Origin: Candidatus Cacconaster scatequi
Lineage (GTDB): Bacteria > Bacteroidota > Bacteroidia > Bacteroidales > UBA932
Assembly: GCA_018065305.1 (NCBI GenBank)
Contig: JAGHTO010000023.1
Coordinates: 1 to 35,582, forward strand
Length of the DNA stretch: 35,582 nt
Direction: 5' to 3'
The notes beneath the pieces are model-generated. The model had not been told where the DNA came from. It did no database searches and saw nothing but the letters and a program-made list of their open reading frames with translations. A program made the position numbers and the translations under genes. Shown piece by piece: positions 1-6,490 of the stretch; the first letter of the stretch is position 1; every line of letters starts with the position of its first letter.

Positions 1-1804
1 GAACCAATACCACGCCTTTGTCATTGTACAGTTCCGACCATTGTGAGACCGCGTCGTTTATGCGGGAGTACTGAGCCACCATAGTGAGCCATTTCCAATT
101 GACGTTCAAGCCAAGGTCGTGATTGATCTGCGGCTGGAGTTTTGCGTTACCGCTCTGGTATATGTATCGGCTGTGATAACGTACGGCACTGCTGAGCGAT
201 TCGAAATTCGGTCTGTGGGTTTTGGCGCTGTAGCTCAACTGCATCTGTACCGGTCCGAATGCATTGGCGTATGATAGTGTCGGGAATACATTATCATATT
301 TTCTGTTCAGGTCATCAGAGCCCTTGAGATCCTCGTAAACATAATTCACGTGTTCATAGCGTACTCCGGCACTGAACTGCCCGACTTTCTGGACATAGAA
401 CCCGTAGGAGGCGAATAGGGCGATATTATCCTCGCTGACCTTAGATGCCGACGACGGCACCATTGCACTGTTGATGGTGTAATCGTCATCCTTGCGGGAG
501 AAAACGTCTTCCGTACCGGCCTGGAGCATTCCTTTCCAGATGGGATAGGAGAGTACGAGCTTTGCCGCATACATACGGTTGCCACTGTGGGAAAGGTAGT
601 TGACGTCATCGTCCTGTCCCATTGTACTCTTTTCCACGGTGTGAGCATCCTGCGATGTCTTCATTCCGTAGTAATCCGCATTGAAATCTATCCCCAGTTT
701 ACCCGCCTGCCCGTTATAGTAGGCATTGGCCGATATTCCGTAAGGCATATTGTCATTGTGATGATTGCCCTCGGCAATAAGATGGTCTATTAAGCTGCCG
801 TCCTCGAAGATATCCTCGTCAATCAATTGGTGTACATCCACCTTGGGATTCATTTCCGCCTCTACTCTGAAGCCAAGGGAGTGATTTTCAGAAATCTGCC
901 AGTTCAATCCTCCGTTCGCCCCTGCGTTGGTCATTTTCTGCACGAAATCCAAGGTTCCCTCCTGCTTGAATTCAGGGTTGCCGAAAGTCTGCTGGAGCAT
1001 ATCACTCTCCTGACGGGAGGTGTATTTCAGAGCATTCACGCCAGCGAAGATATCGAGACCGTTATGGCGGTAGTTTGCATTCAGGTATCCTGACGGATCG
1101 TTGTAACCGCTGCGAAGGGACTGGGCATCCGTCAGGCCGGCATTGAATCCGAATCCGTCACCCTGATGTTTTATGGTCCGTATGCGCACGACGCTGCGCA
1201 CACTTGCGTTGTACTGTGCTCCCGGGTTCGTAATTACTTCTACGCTCTGAATCTCGTTACTTTGCAGTCGGTCGAGTTCGGTCATATCGGTCACCTTTCT
1301 GCCGTTGATATACACAAGGGGTGAACCCTTGCCTACGACCTGTAGGCCGTCCTGGCTCTTAATCATTCCGGGTGTCCTGGCGAGAACATCATTGGCGGTA
1401 CCGACCGTCTCCAGGACAGTGCCGCGGACAGAGGTCTGCAAACCATCGCCGGTAAGTGTGGTCTTGGGGATTACTGCGGATACGACAGCTCCTTCAAGAT
1501 ACTGCGTATCGGGCATTAGAGTGATTGTGGCATTGTCGAAAGGTTCCAGATACAGAGTCTTGTATCCTATCATCGACACCATCAGCAGTTGGCGCTTTCC
1601 ATCTGTCACTATATTGAACGAGCCATCCTCGGCTGTTGTCGCTCCGGATACCACTGTGGAATCCGCCTTGGAAATAACCACCACATTTGCGAAAGGGACC
1701 GGTTCGCCCTTTCCATCCACTACTTTTCCTTTCCAGTCACCTGCCGCGAATACAACAACTGGCAGCAAGGCTGCCATAAAAGTCATTGAAATCTTTCTTC
1801 TCAT
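1..1804 (-). CDS. Outer-membrane beta-barrel (TonB-dependent-receptor-like) protein, C-terminus beyond window
   Basis: The frame is open from the ATG at 1804 to the left edge, giving 601 codons with no stop, so the C-terminus is missing. The protein begins with a signal peptide (MRRKISMTFMAALLPVVVFA). A carboxypeptidase-regulatory-like beta-sandwich follows (about residues 23-105, with GKVVDGKGEPVPFANVVV and a later SMIGYKT). Next is a plug-like domain (about 125-210) with LARTPGMI, VYINGRKV and EIQSVEVITNPGAQY. The rest alternates aromatic and polar residues as in an outer-membrane barrel. This order fits the Bacteroidota 'outer membrane beta-barrel family protein' rather than a classic SusC, since no SusC signature or SusD partner is visible. 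It probably imports or binds an unknown substrate, powered by ExbBD-TonB such as the set at 16834-18711. A -7 box lies about 58 bp upstream of the start. The substrate cannot be inferred. Confidence 0.88.
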   Translation of the reverse strand, partial: MRRKISMTFMAALLPVVVFAAGDWKGKVVDGKGEPVPFANVVVISKADSTVVSGATTAEDGSFNIVTDGKRQLLMVSMIGYKTLYLEPFDNATITLMPDTQYLEGAVVSAVIPKTTLTGDGLQTSVRGTVLETVGTANDVLARTPGMIKSQDGLQVVGKGSPLVYINGRKVTDMTELDRLQSNEIQSVEVITNPGAQYNASVRSVVRIRTIKHQGDGFGFNAGLTDAQSLRSGYNDPSGYLNANYRHNGLDIFAGVNALKYTSRQESDMLQQTFGNPEFKQEGTLDFVQKMTNAGANGGLNWQISENHSLGFRVEAEMNPKVDVHQLIDEDIFEDGSLIDHLIAEGNHHNDNMPYGISANAYYNGQAGKLGIDFNADYYGMKTSQDAHTVEKSTMGQDDDVNYLSHSGNRMYAAKLVLSYPIWKGMLQAGTEDVFSRKDDDYTINSAMVPSSASKVSEDNIALFASYGFYVQKVGQFSAGVRYEHVNYVYEDLKGSDDLNRKYDNVFPTLSYANAFGPVQMQLSYSAKTHRPNFESLSSAVRYHSRYIYQSGNAKLQPQINHDLGLNVNWKWLTMVAQYSRINDAVSQWSELYNDKGVVLV

Positions 1805-1861
1805 TTTCTACAAGTATTTATTCGATATCTCTTTTTTCAGTCCAAGCACTGAAAACGGCTG

Positions 1862-1869
1862 CAAAGATA
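1862..1869 (-). promoter_or_regulatory. Promoter -7 box of the outer-membrane receptor gene
   Basis: Reading the minus strand, TATCTTTG matches the Bacteroidota primary sigma factor consensus TAnnTTTG exactly. It would start transcription near 1859 and leave a leader of about 55 nt before the ATG at 1804. The surroundings are AT-rich. No clear -33 TTTG is seen. Confidence 0.6.
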
Positions 1870-2245
1870 CAATAATTTTTATAATCTAACACTTGTTATC
1901 CTACATTTGTTATTTCATTTTTCGGCACAAATTATATCCTTGCGCAAACGCAGGCGTACTTGACATTGCGGCAAGGCATTGCGCTTAGTTGCTTTCAAAA
2001 TCGGGCTCCCAAGGCCGTTCTGCAAATCGTCTGCGCACGGAGTGTGCGTTTTATGAACATGTAAGCAGTGGCCGATGCGCAGACGGCACCTGGCTGGGGG
2101 AATCTGCGCAAGGAATCTTTGGCGGAGGCCCCTATGGGCCACTATGCCTGAGCAGATGATTTGCAGAATGCGAAGGTACTGCGGCAGAGGCAGGTTGCGA
2201 CGGATGCTGAGCTTCAGTGCCTGAAAGTTGCGCGTCTGCTTCGGG

Positions 2246-2286
2246 ATGTCTGCGGGTCCCACCGGCCAGAGCCGGCCCACAGACAT
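2246..2286. repeat. Imperfect 41-bp hairpin
   Basis: ATGTCTG (2246-2252) pairs with CAGACAT (2280-2286). GGG (2254-2256) pairs with CCC (2276-2278). CCGGC (2262-2266) pairs with GCCGG (2271-2275) around a CAGA loop. Only small bulges interrupt the stem. No T-run follows on either side, so a terminator is unlikely; it is better read as RNA structure or a repeat fragment. Confidence 0.55.
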
Positions 2287-2441
2287 TTCCCACTCGCATC
2301 CGGCATCCTTTCACGGCCCAATCCGCAATGCATCCTTTCGCAGACCTGTCCCTGCCTACGTGTTTTTTTGCACCGTGCATAGATTCCTTCCTTGTATTGA
2401 TTTGAAGGGGATTTGCTATGGCGAAGCACAAAGCAGTTATA

Positions 2442-2561
2442 ATGGCTATCCTCGGTTTTTCATTGGGGATGGCCATCTTTTAAAAAGACAACTCGCTAAT
2501 AGCCAAAGGACAACGTTTTACTCAAATGGCCATCCCCCGCCAAAAAGTAAGGATGGCCATC
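2442..2561. repeat. Four ATGGCCATC-type palindromic sites at regular spacing
   Basis: Sites are ATGGCTATC at 2442-2450, GATGGCCATC at 2468-2477, ATGGCCATC at 2526-2534 and GATGGCCATC at 2552-2561. GATGGCCATC is its own reverse complement. Start-to-start spacing is 27, 57 and 27 bp. The inner pair forms a perfect 12-bp inverted repeat (2465-2476 with 2526-2537). The outer pair can form a 10-bp stem with one G-U pair (2442-2451 with 2551-2560), giving a nested structure. The sites could be operators for a dimeric regulator or stems of a structured RNA; the sequence alone cannot decide. Confidence 0.6.
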
Positions 2562-2572
2562 GTAATTCGGAA

Positions 2573-2590
2573 AGACCGCATCAGCGGTCT
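2573..2590 (-). terminator. Hairpin with TGAT loop, terminator-like (third of array)
   Basis: On the minus strand AGACCGC and GCGGTCT form a 7-bp stem around TGAT, with a short T-run overlapping the stem end. It is the promoter-distal member of a set downstream of tRNA-Arg. The weak T-run makes it a poorer terminator than the two upstream copies. Confidence 0.45.
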
Positions 2591-2621
2591 GGCGGAGACC
2601 GTGTATTTGCCGGCACGCCAC

Positions 2622-2644
2622 AAAAAAAAGCGCCATCAGGCGCT
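2622..2644 (-). terminator. Intrinsic terminator with TGAT loop (second of array)
   Basis: On the minus strand AGCGCC and GGCGCT form a 6-bp GC-rich stem around TGAT, followed by a run of eight T residues. This is the classic form of a Rho-independent terminator. It lies about 107 bp beyond the 3' end of tRNA-Arg, in the right orientation to stop that transcript or readthrough from rpmF. Confidence 0.65.
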
Positions 2645-2650
2645 AGCGGT

Positions 2651-2671
2651 AAAAAGACGTCATCAGACGTC
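2651..2671 (-). terminator. Intrinsic terminator with TGAT loop (first of array)
   Basis: On the minus strand GACGTC and GACGTC pair around TGAT and are followed by five T residues. It is the copy with a T-run nearest to tRNA-Arg and a likely end point of that transcript. Sharing a loop with the two hairpins beyond it is unlikely by chance. Confidence 0.6.
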
Positions 2672-2682
2672 CGGCGGTGCGG

Positions 2683-2741
2683 GTATGTTGCGACAGCAAC
2701 ATACTGGAGCAAGGAGCCGCGGGTCTCAGGGCAGAGCCCTG
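2683..2741. repeat. Two further hairpins next to tRNA-Arg
   Basis: GTATGTTGC (2683-2691) and GCAACATAC (2696-2704) make a perfect 9-bp stem with a GACA loop. CAGGGC (2727-2732) and GCCCTG (2736-2741) make a 6-bp stem with an AGA loop. Neither has a T-run, so they are RNA structure or processing signals rather than terminators. With the three TGAT hairpins they form a five-hairpin array. Confidence 0.55.
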
Positions 2742-2750
2742 CAAAATAAG

Positions 2751-2822
2751 TACCCTCGGGCAGAATCGAACTGCCATCTAAGGTTTAGGAAACCTCCATT
2801 CTATCCGTTGAACTACAAGGGC
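2751..2822 (-). tRNA. tRNA-Arg, anticodon CCT
   Basis: The minus strand folds as a complete cloverleaf of 72 nt. The acceptor stem is GCCCTTG with CGAGGGT (two G-U pairs), with discriminator A at 2751. The anticodon stem is GAGGT/ACCTT around loop TTCCTAA, giving anticodon CCT, which reads AGG. The T-arm is GGCAG/CTGCC around TTCGATT. CCA is not encoded. A -7 box ends only four bases upstream, so the primary transcript would start almost at the mature 5' end. Confidence 0.95.
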
Positions 2823-2825
2823 TCA

Positions 2826-2833
2826 CAAAAATA
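2826..2833 (-). promoter_or_regulatory. Promoter -7 box of tRNA-Arg
   Basis: TATTTTTG on the minus strand matches TAnnTTTG and ends four bases before the tRNA. Its T-run is also the T-tract of the hairpin that follows rpmF, so terminator and promoter share bases. Confidence 0.55.
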
Positions 2834-2855
2834 CCGAGGAATAGCGCCCCGGTAT
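2826..2855 (-). terminator. Intrinsic terminator of the yceD-rpmF operon
   Basis: On the minus strand ATACCGGGG (2855-2847) pairs with CCTCGGTAT (2839-2831) with one mismatch and a 7-nt loop, followed by five T residues. It lies 23 bp after the rpmF stop codon. Confidence 0.65.
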
Positions 2856-2877
2856 CTTGGATTTCAATCGTCAGCGC

Positions 2878-3060
2878 TTATGCGACAGTCTTGTCAATTA
2901 TCTGACGTCCACGATAATAACCACACTCAGGGCAAACGTGGTGATACATTACGGATGCACCGCAGTTGGGGCAGGTTGTCAGCTGAGGAACGACTGCCTT
3001 GTCGTGGGTTCTTCTTTTATCTCTGCGCTGCTTTGAGATTTTTCGTTTAGGATGTGCCAT
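2878..3060 (-). CDS. rpmF: 50S ribosomal protein bL32
   Basis: A 60-residue protein with the typical bL32 start (MAHPKRKISKQRRDKRRTHD) and a zinc-binding pair CPNC and CPEC (about residues 34-37 and 44-47), so this is the zinc-binding paralogue type. bL32 sits near the peptidyl-transferase region of the large ribosomal subunit. It directly follows the YceD/DUF177 gene (11-bp gap), the usual pairing in bacteria. Expression should come from the promoter at 3622-3629, ending at the hairpin after the stop. Confidence 0.97.
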   Translation of the reverse strand: MAHPKRKISKQRRDKRRTHDKAVVPQLTTCPNCGASVMYHHVCPECGYYRGRQIIDKTVA

Positions 3061-3071
3061 TGTAAAGTATA

Positions 3072-3593
3072 TTAATTGTTTTTGTCTTTCAATATTTCTT
3101 TAAGGTTACTGAAAGGGGAATCTGCTGCAGGCCCTTCAGCGGAACACTCTCCGGAAAGATATCTCTCCACGTCAGGATTGCATTTCCCTTCGGGATGGAC
3201 TTTCACAATCGGCAGGCTGAGACAGACATAATCGTAAATGAACTGGTTCATGTTCAACTCGCTTTGAGTCGGGTCAATCAGAACCACATCCTCCTCCGCA
3301 CCGGTTCCCTCAACCTCCACGGCACCGAAACCGACCGTCATCTCCCTTTCGAAGTCCACCTTCAACACCAGATCCTCGAGACACCTGTCACACTGAGTCA
3401 CAACGAAACCGCTGACCAGACAGTTGACTTTCATTATTGTCTGATGCCTGACAACCTCCGCCCTCACTGTGCATCCCGCATCCAGAATCTGGGTGTTACC
3501 GTAACCTTTAAAGAACTCTCCATCAATATCAAACTTGAAAGAATGGCGACCTTGTTTCAGTCCTCTTACGGGAATATCTATCTGGTTCAACAT
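3072..3593 (-). CDS. YceD/DUF177 family protein
   Basis: 173 residues, starting at MLNQIDIPV. An in-frame ATG 13 codons upstream is rejected because it adds a cysteine-rich tail and would lie upstream of the likely transcription start. A zinc-ribbon-like CDRCLEDL with the preceding C (about residues 60-75 of the frame), the acidic middle, and a C-terminal motif with PEGKCNPDV fit the DUF177 family. Members are almost always encoded beside rpmF and have been linked to 23S rRNA accumulation in other bacteria and plastids. That role is family knowledge, not seen here. The C-terminus ends in a lysine-rich tail. Confidence 0.88.
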   Translation of the reverse strand: MLNQIDIPVRGLKQGRHSFKFDIDGEFFKGYGNTQILDAGCTVRAEVVRHQTIMKVNCLVSGFVVTQCDRCLEDLVLKVDFEREMTVGFGAVEVEGTGAEEDVVLIDPTQSELNMNQFIYDYVCLSLPIVKVHPEGKCNPDVERYLSGECSAEGPAADSPFSNLKEILKDKNN

Positions 3594-3621
3594 CCTCTCT
3601 TCCTGTTTGCAAAATGGGCTG

Positions 3622-3629
3622 CAAATATA
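3622..3629 (-). promoter_or_regulatory. Promoter -7 box of yceD-rpmF
   Basis: TATATTTG on the minus strand matches TAnnTTTG. It predicts a start near 3619 and a leader of about 26 nt before the ATG at 3593. It lies back to back with the trmD promoter in an AT-rich divergent region. Confidence 0.6.
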
Positions 3630-3660
3630 CAAATTTTTATTAATAAAAGAAAAATAATGC

Positions 3661-3668
3661 TAATTTTG
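3661..3668 (+). promoter_or_regulatory. Promoter -7 box of trmD
   Basis: TAATTTTG matches TAnnTTTG and ends only six bases before the trmD ATG. If transcription begins 3-7 bases after the box, the mRNA has almost no leader. Confidence 0.55.
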
Positions 3669-3674
3669 CGAGGT

Positions 3675-4352
3675 ATGAGAATCGACATCCTTTCCGTAGT
3701 TCCAGAGCTTCTCGAAAGCCCCCTCAACCACTCCATAGTCAAAAGGGCCAGGGACAAGGAACTGGCAGAAATACACGTACATAACATCCGTGAATACGGG
3801 CTGGGGCGTTACCGCCAGGTGGACGACTACAGCTTTGGCGGAGACGCCGGAATGGTGATGATGATAGAACCGGTGTACAACCTCATCTCCAAACTGAAAC
3901 GGGAGCGGGACTACGATGAAGTCATCTACACCTCCCCCGACGGAGAAATCCTCTCCCAGGGACTCGCCAACGAACTTTCACTCAAGGGCAACATAATAAT
4001 ACTCTGCGGCCACTACAAAGGCATAGACCACCGCATCAGGGAGCACTTGATTACCAAGGAGATTTCCGTGGGCGACTATGTGCTCAGCGGGGGTGAGATT
4101 CCCGCCGCAATCATAACGGACGCGATAGTGCGTCTGATTCCCGGAGTTCTCGGTGACGAGCAGTCAGCGCTGTCGGATTCTTTCCAGGACGGCCTTCTCG
4201 CACCTCCCGTATATACCCGTCCCGCCGAGTTCAACGGATGGAAAGTCCCCGATGTCCTTCTGAGCGGCGATCCCAAGAAAATTTCCCAATGGCAGGAAGT
4301 TCAGGCAATCGAGCGCACCCGCGCGCTGCGGCCCGCTCTGCTGAACGAATAA
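3675..4352 (+). CDS. trmD: tRNA (guanine37-N1)-methyltransferase TrmD
   Basis: 225 residues starting [17 protein letters not shown]. TrmD uses S-adenosylmethionine to make m1G37 beside the anticodon, which prevents +1 frameshifting; it acts as a cytoplasmic dimer. The SPOUT knot is visible as [13 protein letters not shown] and [11 protein letters not shown], then the catalytic-domain Asp region with [13 protein letters not shown] and [13 protein letters not shown]. The frame is open further upstream, but that extension runs antisense through the YceD gene, so the start at 3675 beside the promoter is preferred. The DPP IV gene begins nine bases after the stop and is probably cotranscribed. Confidence 0.97.
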   Translation: MRIDILSVVPELLESPLNHSIVKRARDKELAEIHVHNIREYGLGRYRQVDDYSFGGDAGMVMMIEPVYNLISKLKRERDYDEVIYTSPDGEILSQGLANELSLKGNIIILCGHYKGIDHRIREHLITKEISVGDYVLSGGEIPAAIITDAIVRLIPGVLGDEQSALSDSFQDGLLAPPVYTRPAEFNGWKVPDVLLSGDPKKISQWQEVQAIERTRALRPALLNE

Positions 4353-4360
4353 AAAACAAA

Positions 4361-6478
4361 ATGATGAAGAAAATAGCGGTCATCTCTCTCCTGTTGCTGG
4401 CAGCGACTGTGCTCAATGCACGGCAAGGCAATAAGAAACATCTGACGGACAGCCAGATAATGTACGGAATACCGGCAGGCATAGTCTCCCCCACCCCGAA
4501 AGACTACGTTTATGTCAACGCCAATGAACTGGCTTACAGAGTCGGCGACAAGGAATACCTTTTCGACATCAGGAAAGGAATCTCGACACAGGTGACAGGC
4601 GTCATTCCGAAACGGGAAGAAACAGAGAAAATCCCGGAGTTGGTGGAGGGCTGGCAAAACCCGACCTGGTCCCCCGACCATTCGAAGATTGCCTACACCT
4701 TGGACGGCAACCTGTTCTCGATAGATGCCACGACCAAGCATATAACCCAGCACACCTTTGACGGGAGCGATGTCATACTCAACGGTTATGCATCGTGGGT
4801 GTATTATGAGGAGATTTTGGGAAGGCCGTCCAGATACAAGGCATTCTGGTGGTCTCCTGACAGCAAGGTGATAGCCTTCTACCGTTTTGACAATTCACAG
4901 GTGCCGGTATTCCCCATCTATCTTGCAGACGGGCACCACGGCCATCTCAATATGACACGCTATCCGAAGGCAGGAGACAACAATCCCGAAGTCAGAATAG
5001 GTTTCGTTTCGGCACACGGCGGAGAAACCGTATGGTCCGAATTCAACCCCAAAGAAGACCAGTACTTCGGAATACCCTTCTGGAGCGGAGACGGCAGGCG
5101 TTTCATGGTTTCCTGGATGGACCGTGCCCAGGACAATCTGGTGCTTTACAGCGTAAACCCTTACGATGGCCAGAAAGTCGCGGTCTATGATGAGCATCAG
5201 GACACTTTCATCGACTGGATGGAGCAGATGCTCTTCACTGAGAAGGGAATATACATAGTACGGGACAAATCCGGATGGCAGCAGATATATTTCCTGAGTT
5301 ACGACGGTTCCAAATTCACACAACTCACAGCCGGCTGCAATTGGTCGGTCCGCCTGATTTCCGCTGACAAACATCACGTCTACTACACCGCAAAACGTGA
5401 CGCGACAACCAGAACGGACATATTTGCGGCAAGAACCAACGGCTCAGGCAAGATTGTCAGGCTCTCCTCCGGAACAGGCGACTGCACCGGAACGGTGGTT
5501 TCCCCGGACGGAAAATATCTCGCCGCCATTGAATCGAGCTGTCAGACCCCTCCAAGGCTGATAAATATCAAGCTGCCCGGATTGTTTGAACCATCCGGCA
5601 AGAAATCATCAGCCACTGTAGTTTACGATACCCGCGGCCCCGAATTCGACAACTATGCACTTGCTTTGCCGGAGATAGTGACAATCACCACCCGCGACGG
5701 ATTCAAACTGCCTGCCAGGGTAATCTGGCCTGTGGATATGGACGAGAATCGCACATATCCGGTCAAGGTCGACATTTACGGCGGACCCGACAACCCGCAG
5801 GTACACGACCGCTGGGCCGGCCTGAATTTCAGAACGCAATGGTGGGCCAACCACGGAGTCATACAGTTGGTGCTCGACAACCGTGACGGAGGCCACCTCG
5901 GAAAGGAGGGTCTGAATATGGCGTACCGAAAACTGGGGACAGTAGAATTCGAGGACTTCATCGACGGAATAAAACATTTCAGAGCCCTTCCCTATGTAAA
6001 TGAAGAGAAGGTGGGAGTGGAAGGATTCTCATTCGGAGGCACGATGACAACACTTTGCGTCACTGAAGGAAGCGAATACTTCAAGTATGGAATCGCCGGT
6101 GGAGGCGTCTATGACTGGGCTCTCTATGATTCACACTACACCGAACGTTACATGGACCGTCCCCAGGACAATCCCGACGGGTATGCGGCGGGCCGTGTCA
6201 TCGACAGGCTGGAGAATTACAAAGGTGACGATTCCAATATGCTCCGCCTCACCCACGGCACCGGGGATGACAACGTCCATTTCCAGAATACGCTCCAGCT
6301 TGTATCAAAACTCGAGGAGATGCACCGTGACTTCGAACTGATGATTTATCCGGGAGGAATGCACGGATACCGTGGAGACCAGGCCAAACATTCGAACTAT
6401 CAGGACTACAAGTTCTGGTACAGATACCTTCTTGAAAGTGAAATGCCGGACAACCTGAAAGAATACTTTCAGAAATAA
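4361..6478 (+). CDS. Dipeptidyl peptidase IV (S9B family), exported
   Basis: 705 residues from MMKKIAVISLLLLAATVLNA, a signal peptide; the ATG at 4364 is an equal alternative. The N-terminal beta-propeller carries the DPP IV double-glutamate motif (WVYYEEILGR), which anchors the free N-terminus of the substrate. The C-terminal alpha/beta-hydrolase domain has Ser557 in GFSFGG, Asp636 in GTGDDNVHF and His668 in GMHGY, a complete triad, with the substrate-binding Asn kept after the Asp pair. It should remove X-Pro or X-Ala dipeptides from peptides in the periplasm or at the surface. The start overlaps no other gene. A longer frame reaching into trmD is rejected because it lacks a signal peptide. 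It is the larger of two S9 genes in this window. Confidence 0.93.
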   Translation: MMKKIAVISLLLLAATVLNARQGNKKHLTDSQIMYGIPAGIVSPTPKDYVYVNANELAYRVGDKEYLFDIRKGISTQVTGVIPKREETEKIPELVEGWQNPTWSPDHSKIAYTLDGNLFSIDATTKHITQHTFDGSDVILNGYASWVYYEEILGRPSRYKAFWWSPDSKVIAFYRFDNSQVPVFPIYLADGHHGHLNMTRYPKAGDNNPEVRIGFVSAHGGETVWSEFNPKEDQYFGIPFWSGDGRRFMVSWMDRAQDNLVLYSVNPYDGQKVAVYDEHQDTFIDWMEQMLFTEKGIYIVRDKSGWQQIYFLSYDGSKFTQLTAGCNWSVRLISADKHHVYYTAKRDATTRTDIFAARTNGSGKIVRLSSGTGDCTGTVVSPDGKYLAAIESSCQTPPRLINIKLPGLFEPSGKKSSATVVYDTRGPEFDNYALALPEIVTITTRDGFKLPARVIWPVDMDENRTYPVKVDIYGGPDNPQVHDRWAGLNFRTQWWANHGVIQLVLDNRDGGHLGKEGLNMAYRKLGTVEFEDFIDGIKHFRALPYVNEEKVGVEGFSFGGTMTTLCVTEGSEYFKYGIAGGGVYDWALYDSHYTERYMDRPQDNPDGYAAGRVIDRLENYKGDDSNMLRLTHGTGDDNVHFQNTLQLVSKLEEMHRDFELMIYPGGMHGYRGDQAKHSNYQDYKFWYRYLLESEMPDNLKEYFQK

Positions 6479-6490
6479 CTGACAGACATA

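Larger units (their letters stand above)
1870..2750. other. Gene-poor, GC-rich, hairpin-rich region between receptor gene and tRNA-Arg
   Basis: About 880 bp without a convincing gene. Several frames stay open for 60-170 codons on both strands at once. Their products are rich in R, P, S, H and C, have no recognisable domain and overlap each other, as expected for GC-rich non-coding DNA. The stretch contains a perfect 10-bp inverted repeat (2028-2037 with 2076-2085) enclosing a smaller hairpin (2034-2048). It also has a GGCCC/GGGCC hairpin (2127-2140), a 41-bp imperfect hairpin (2246-2286), a direct repeat of GCATCCTTTC at 2303 and 2330, four ATGGCCATC-like sites (2442-2561) and five hairpins (2573-2741). 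It could be a structured RNA locus, a decayed mobile element or an island boundary next to tRNA-Arg. No repeat of the tRNA 3' end was found, so an integrated element is not demonstrated. Confidence 0.6.

Noticed and set aside
2418-2483. A 21-residue plus-strand frame with a hydrophobic product (MAKHKAVIMAILGFSLGMAI start)
   Set aside because: It lies within the palindromic sites and has no ribosome-binding sequence; the hydrophobic residues may come from the repeat itself.
2132-2749. Several open frames of 60-170 codons in 1915-2750 on both strands
   Set aside because: They overlap each other, lack recognisable domains and run through hairpins and repeats; GC-rich non-coding DNA explains them.
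2751-2822. tRNA-Arg as attachment site of an integrated element
   Set aside because: No duplicate of the tRNA 3' end was found in the window, and no integrase lies on this side.
3195-3674. N-terminal extension of the trmD frame
   Set aside because: It runs antisense through the YceD gene, and TrmD starts at the conserved MRIDILSV next to a promoter box.
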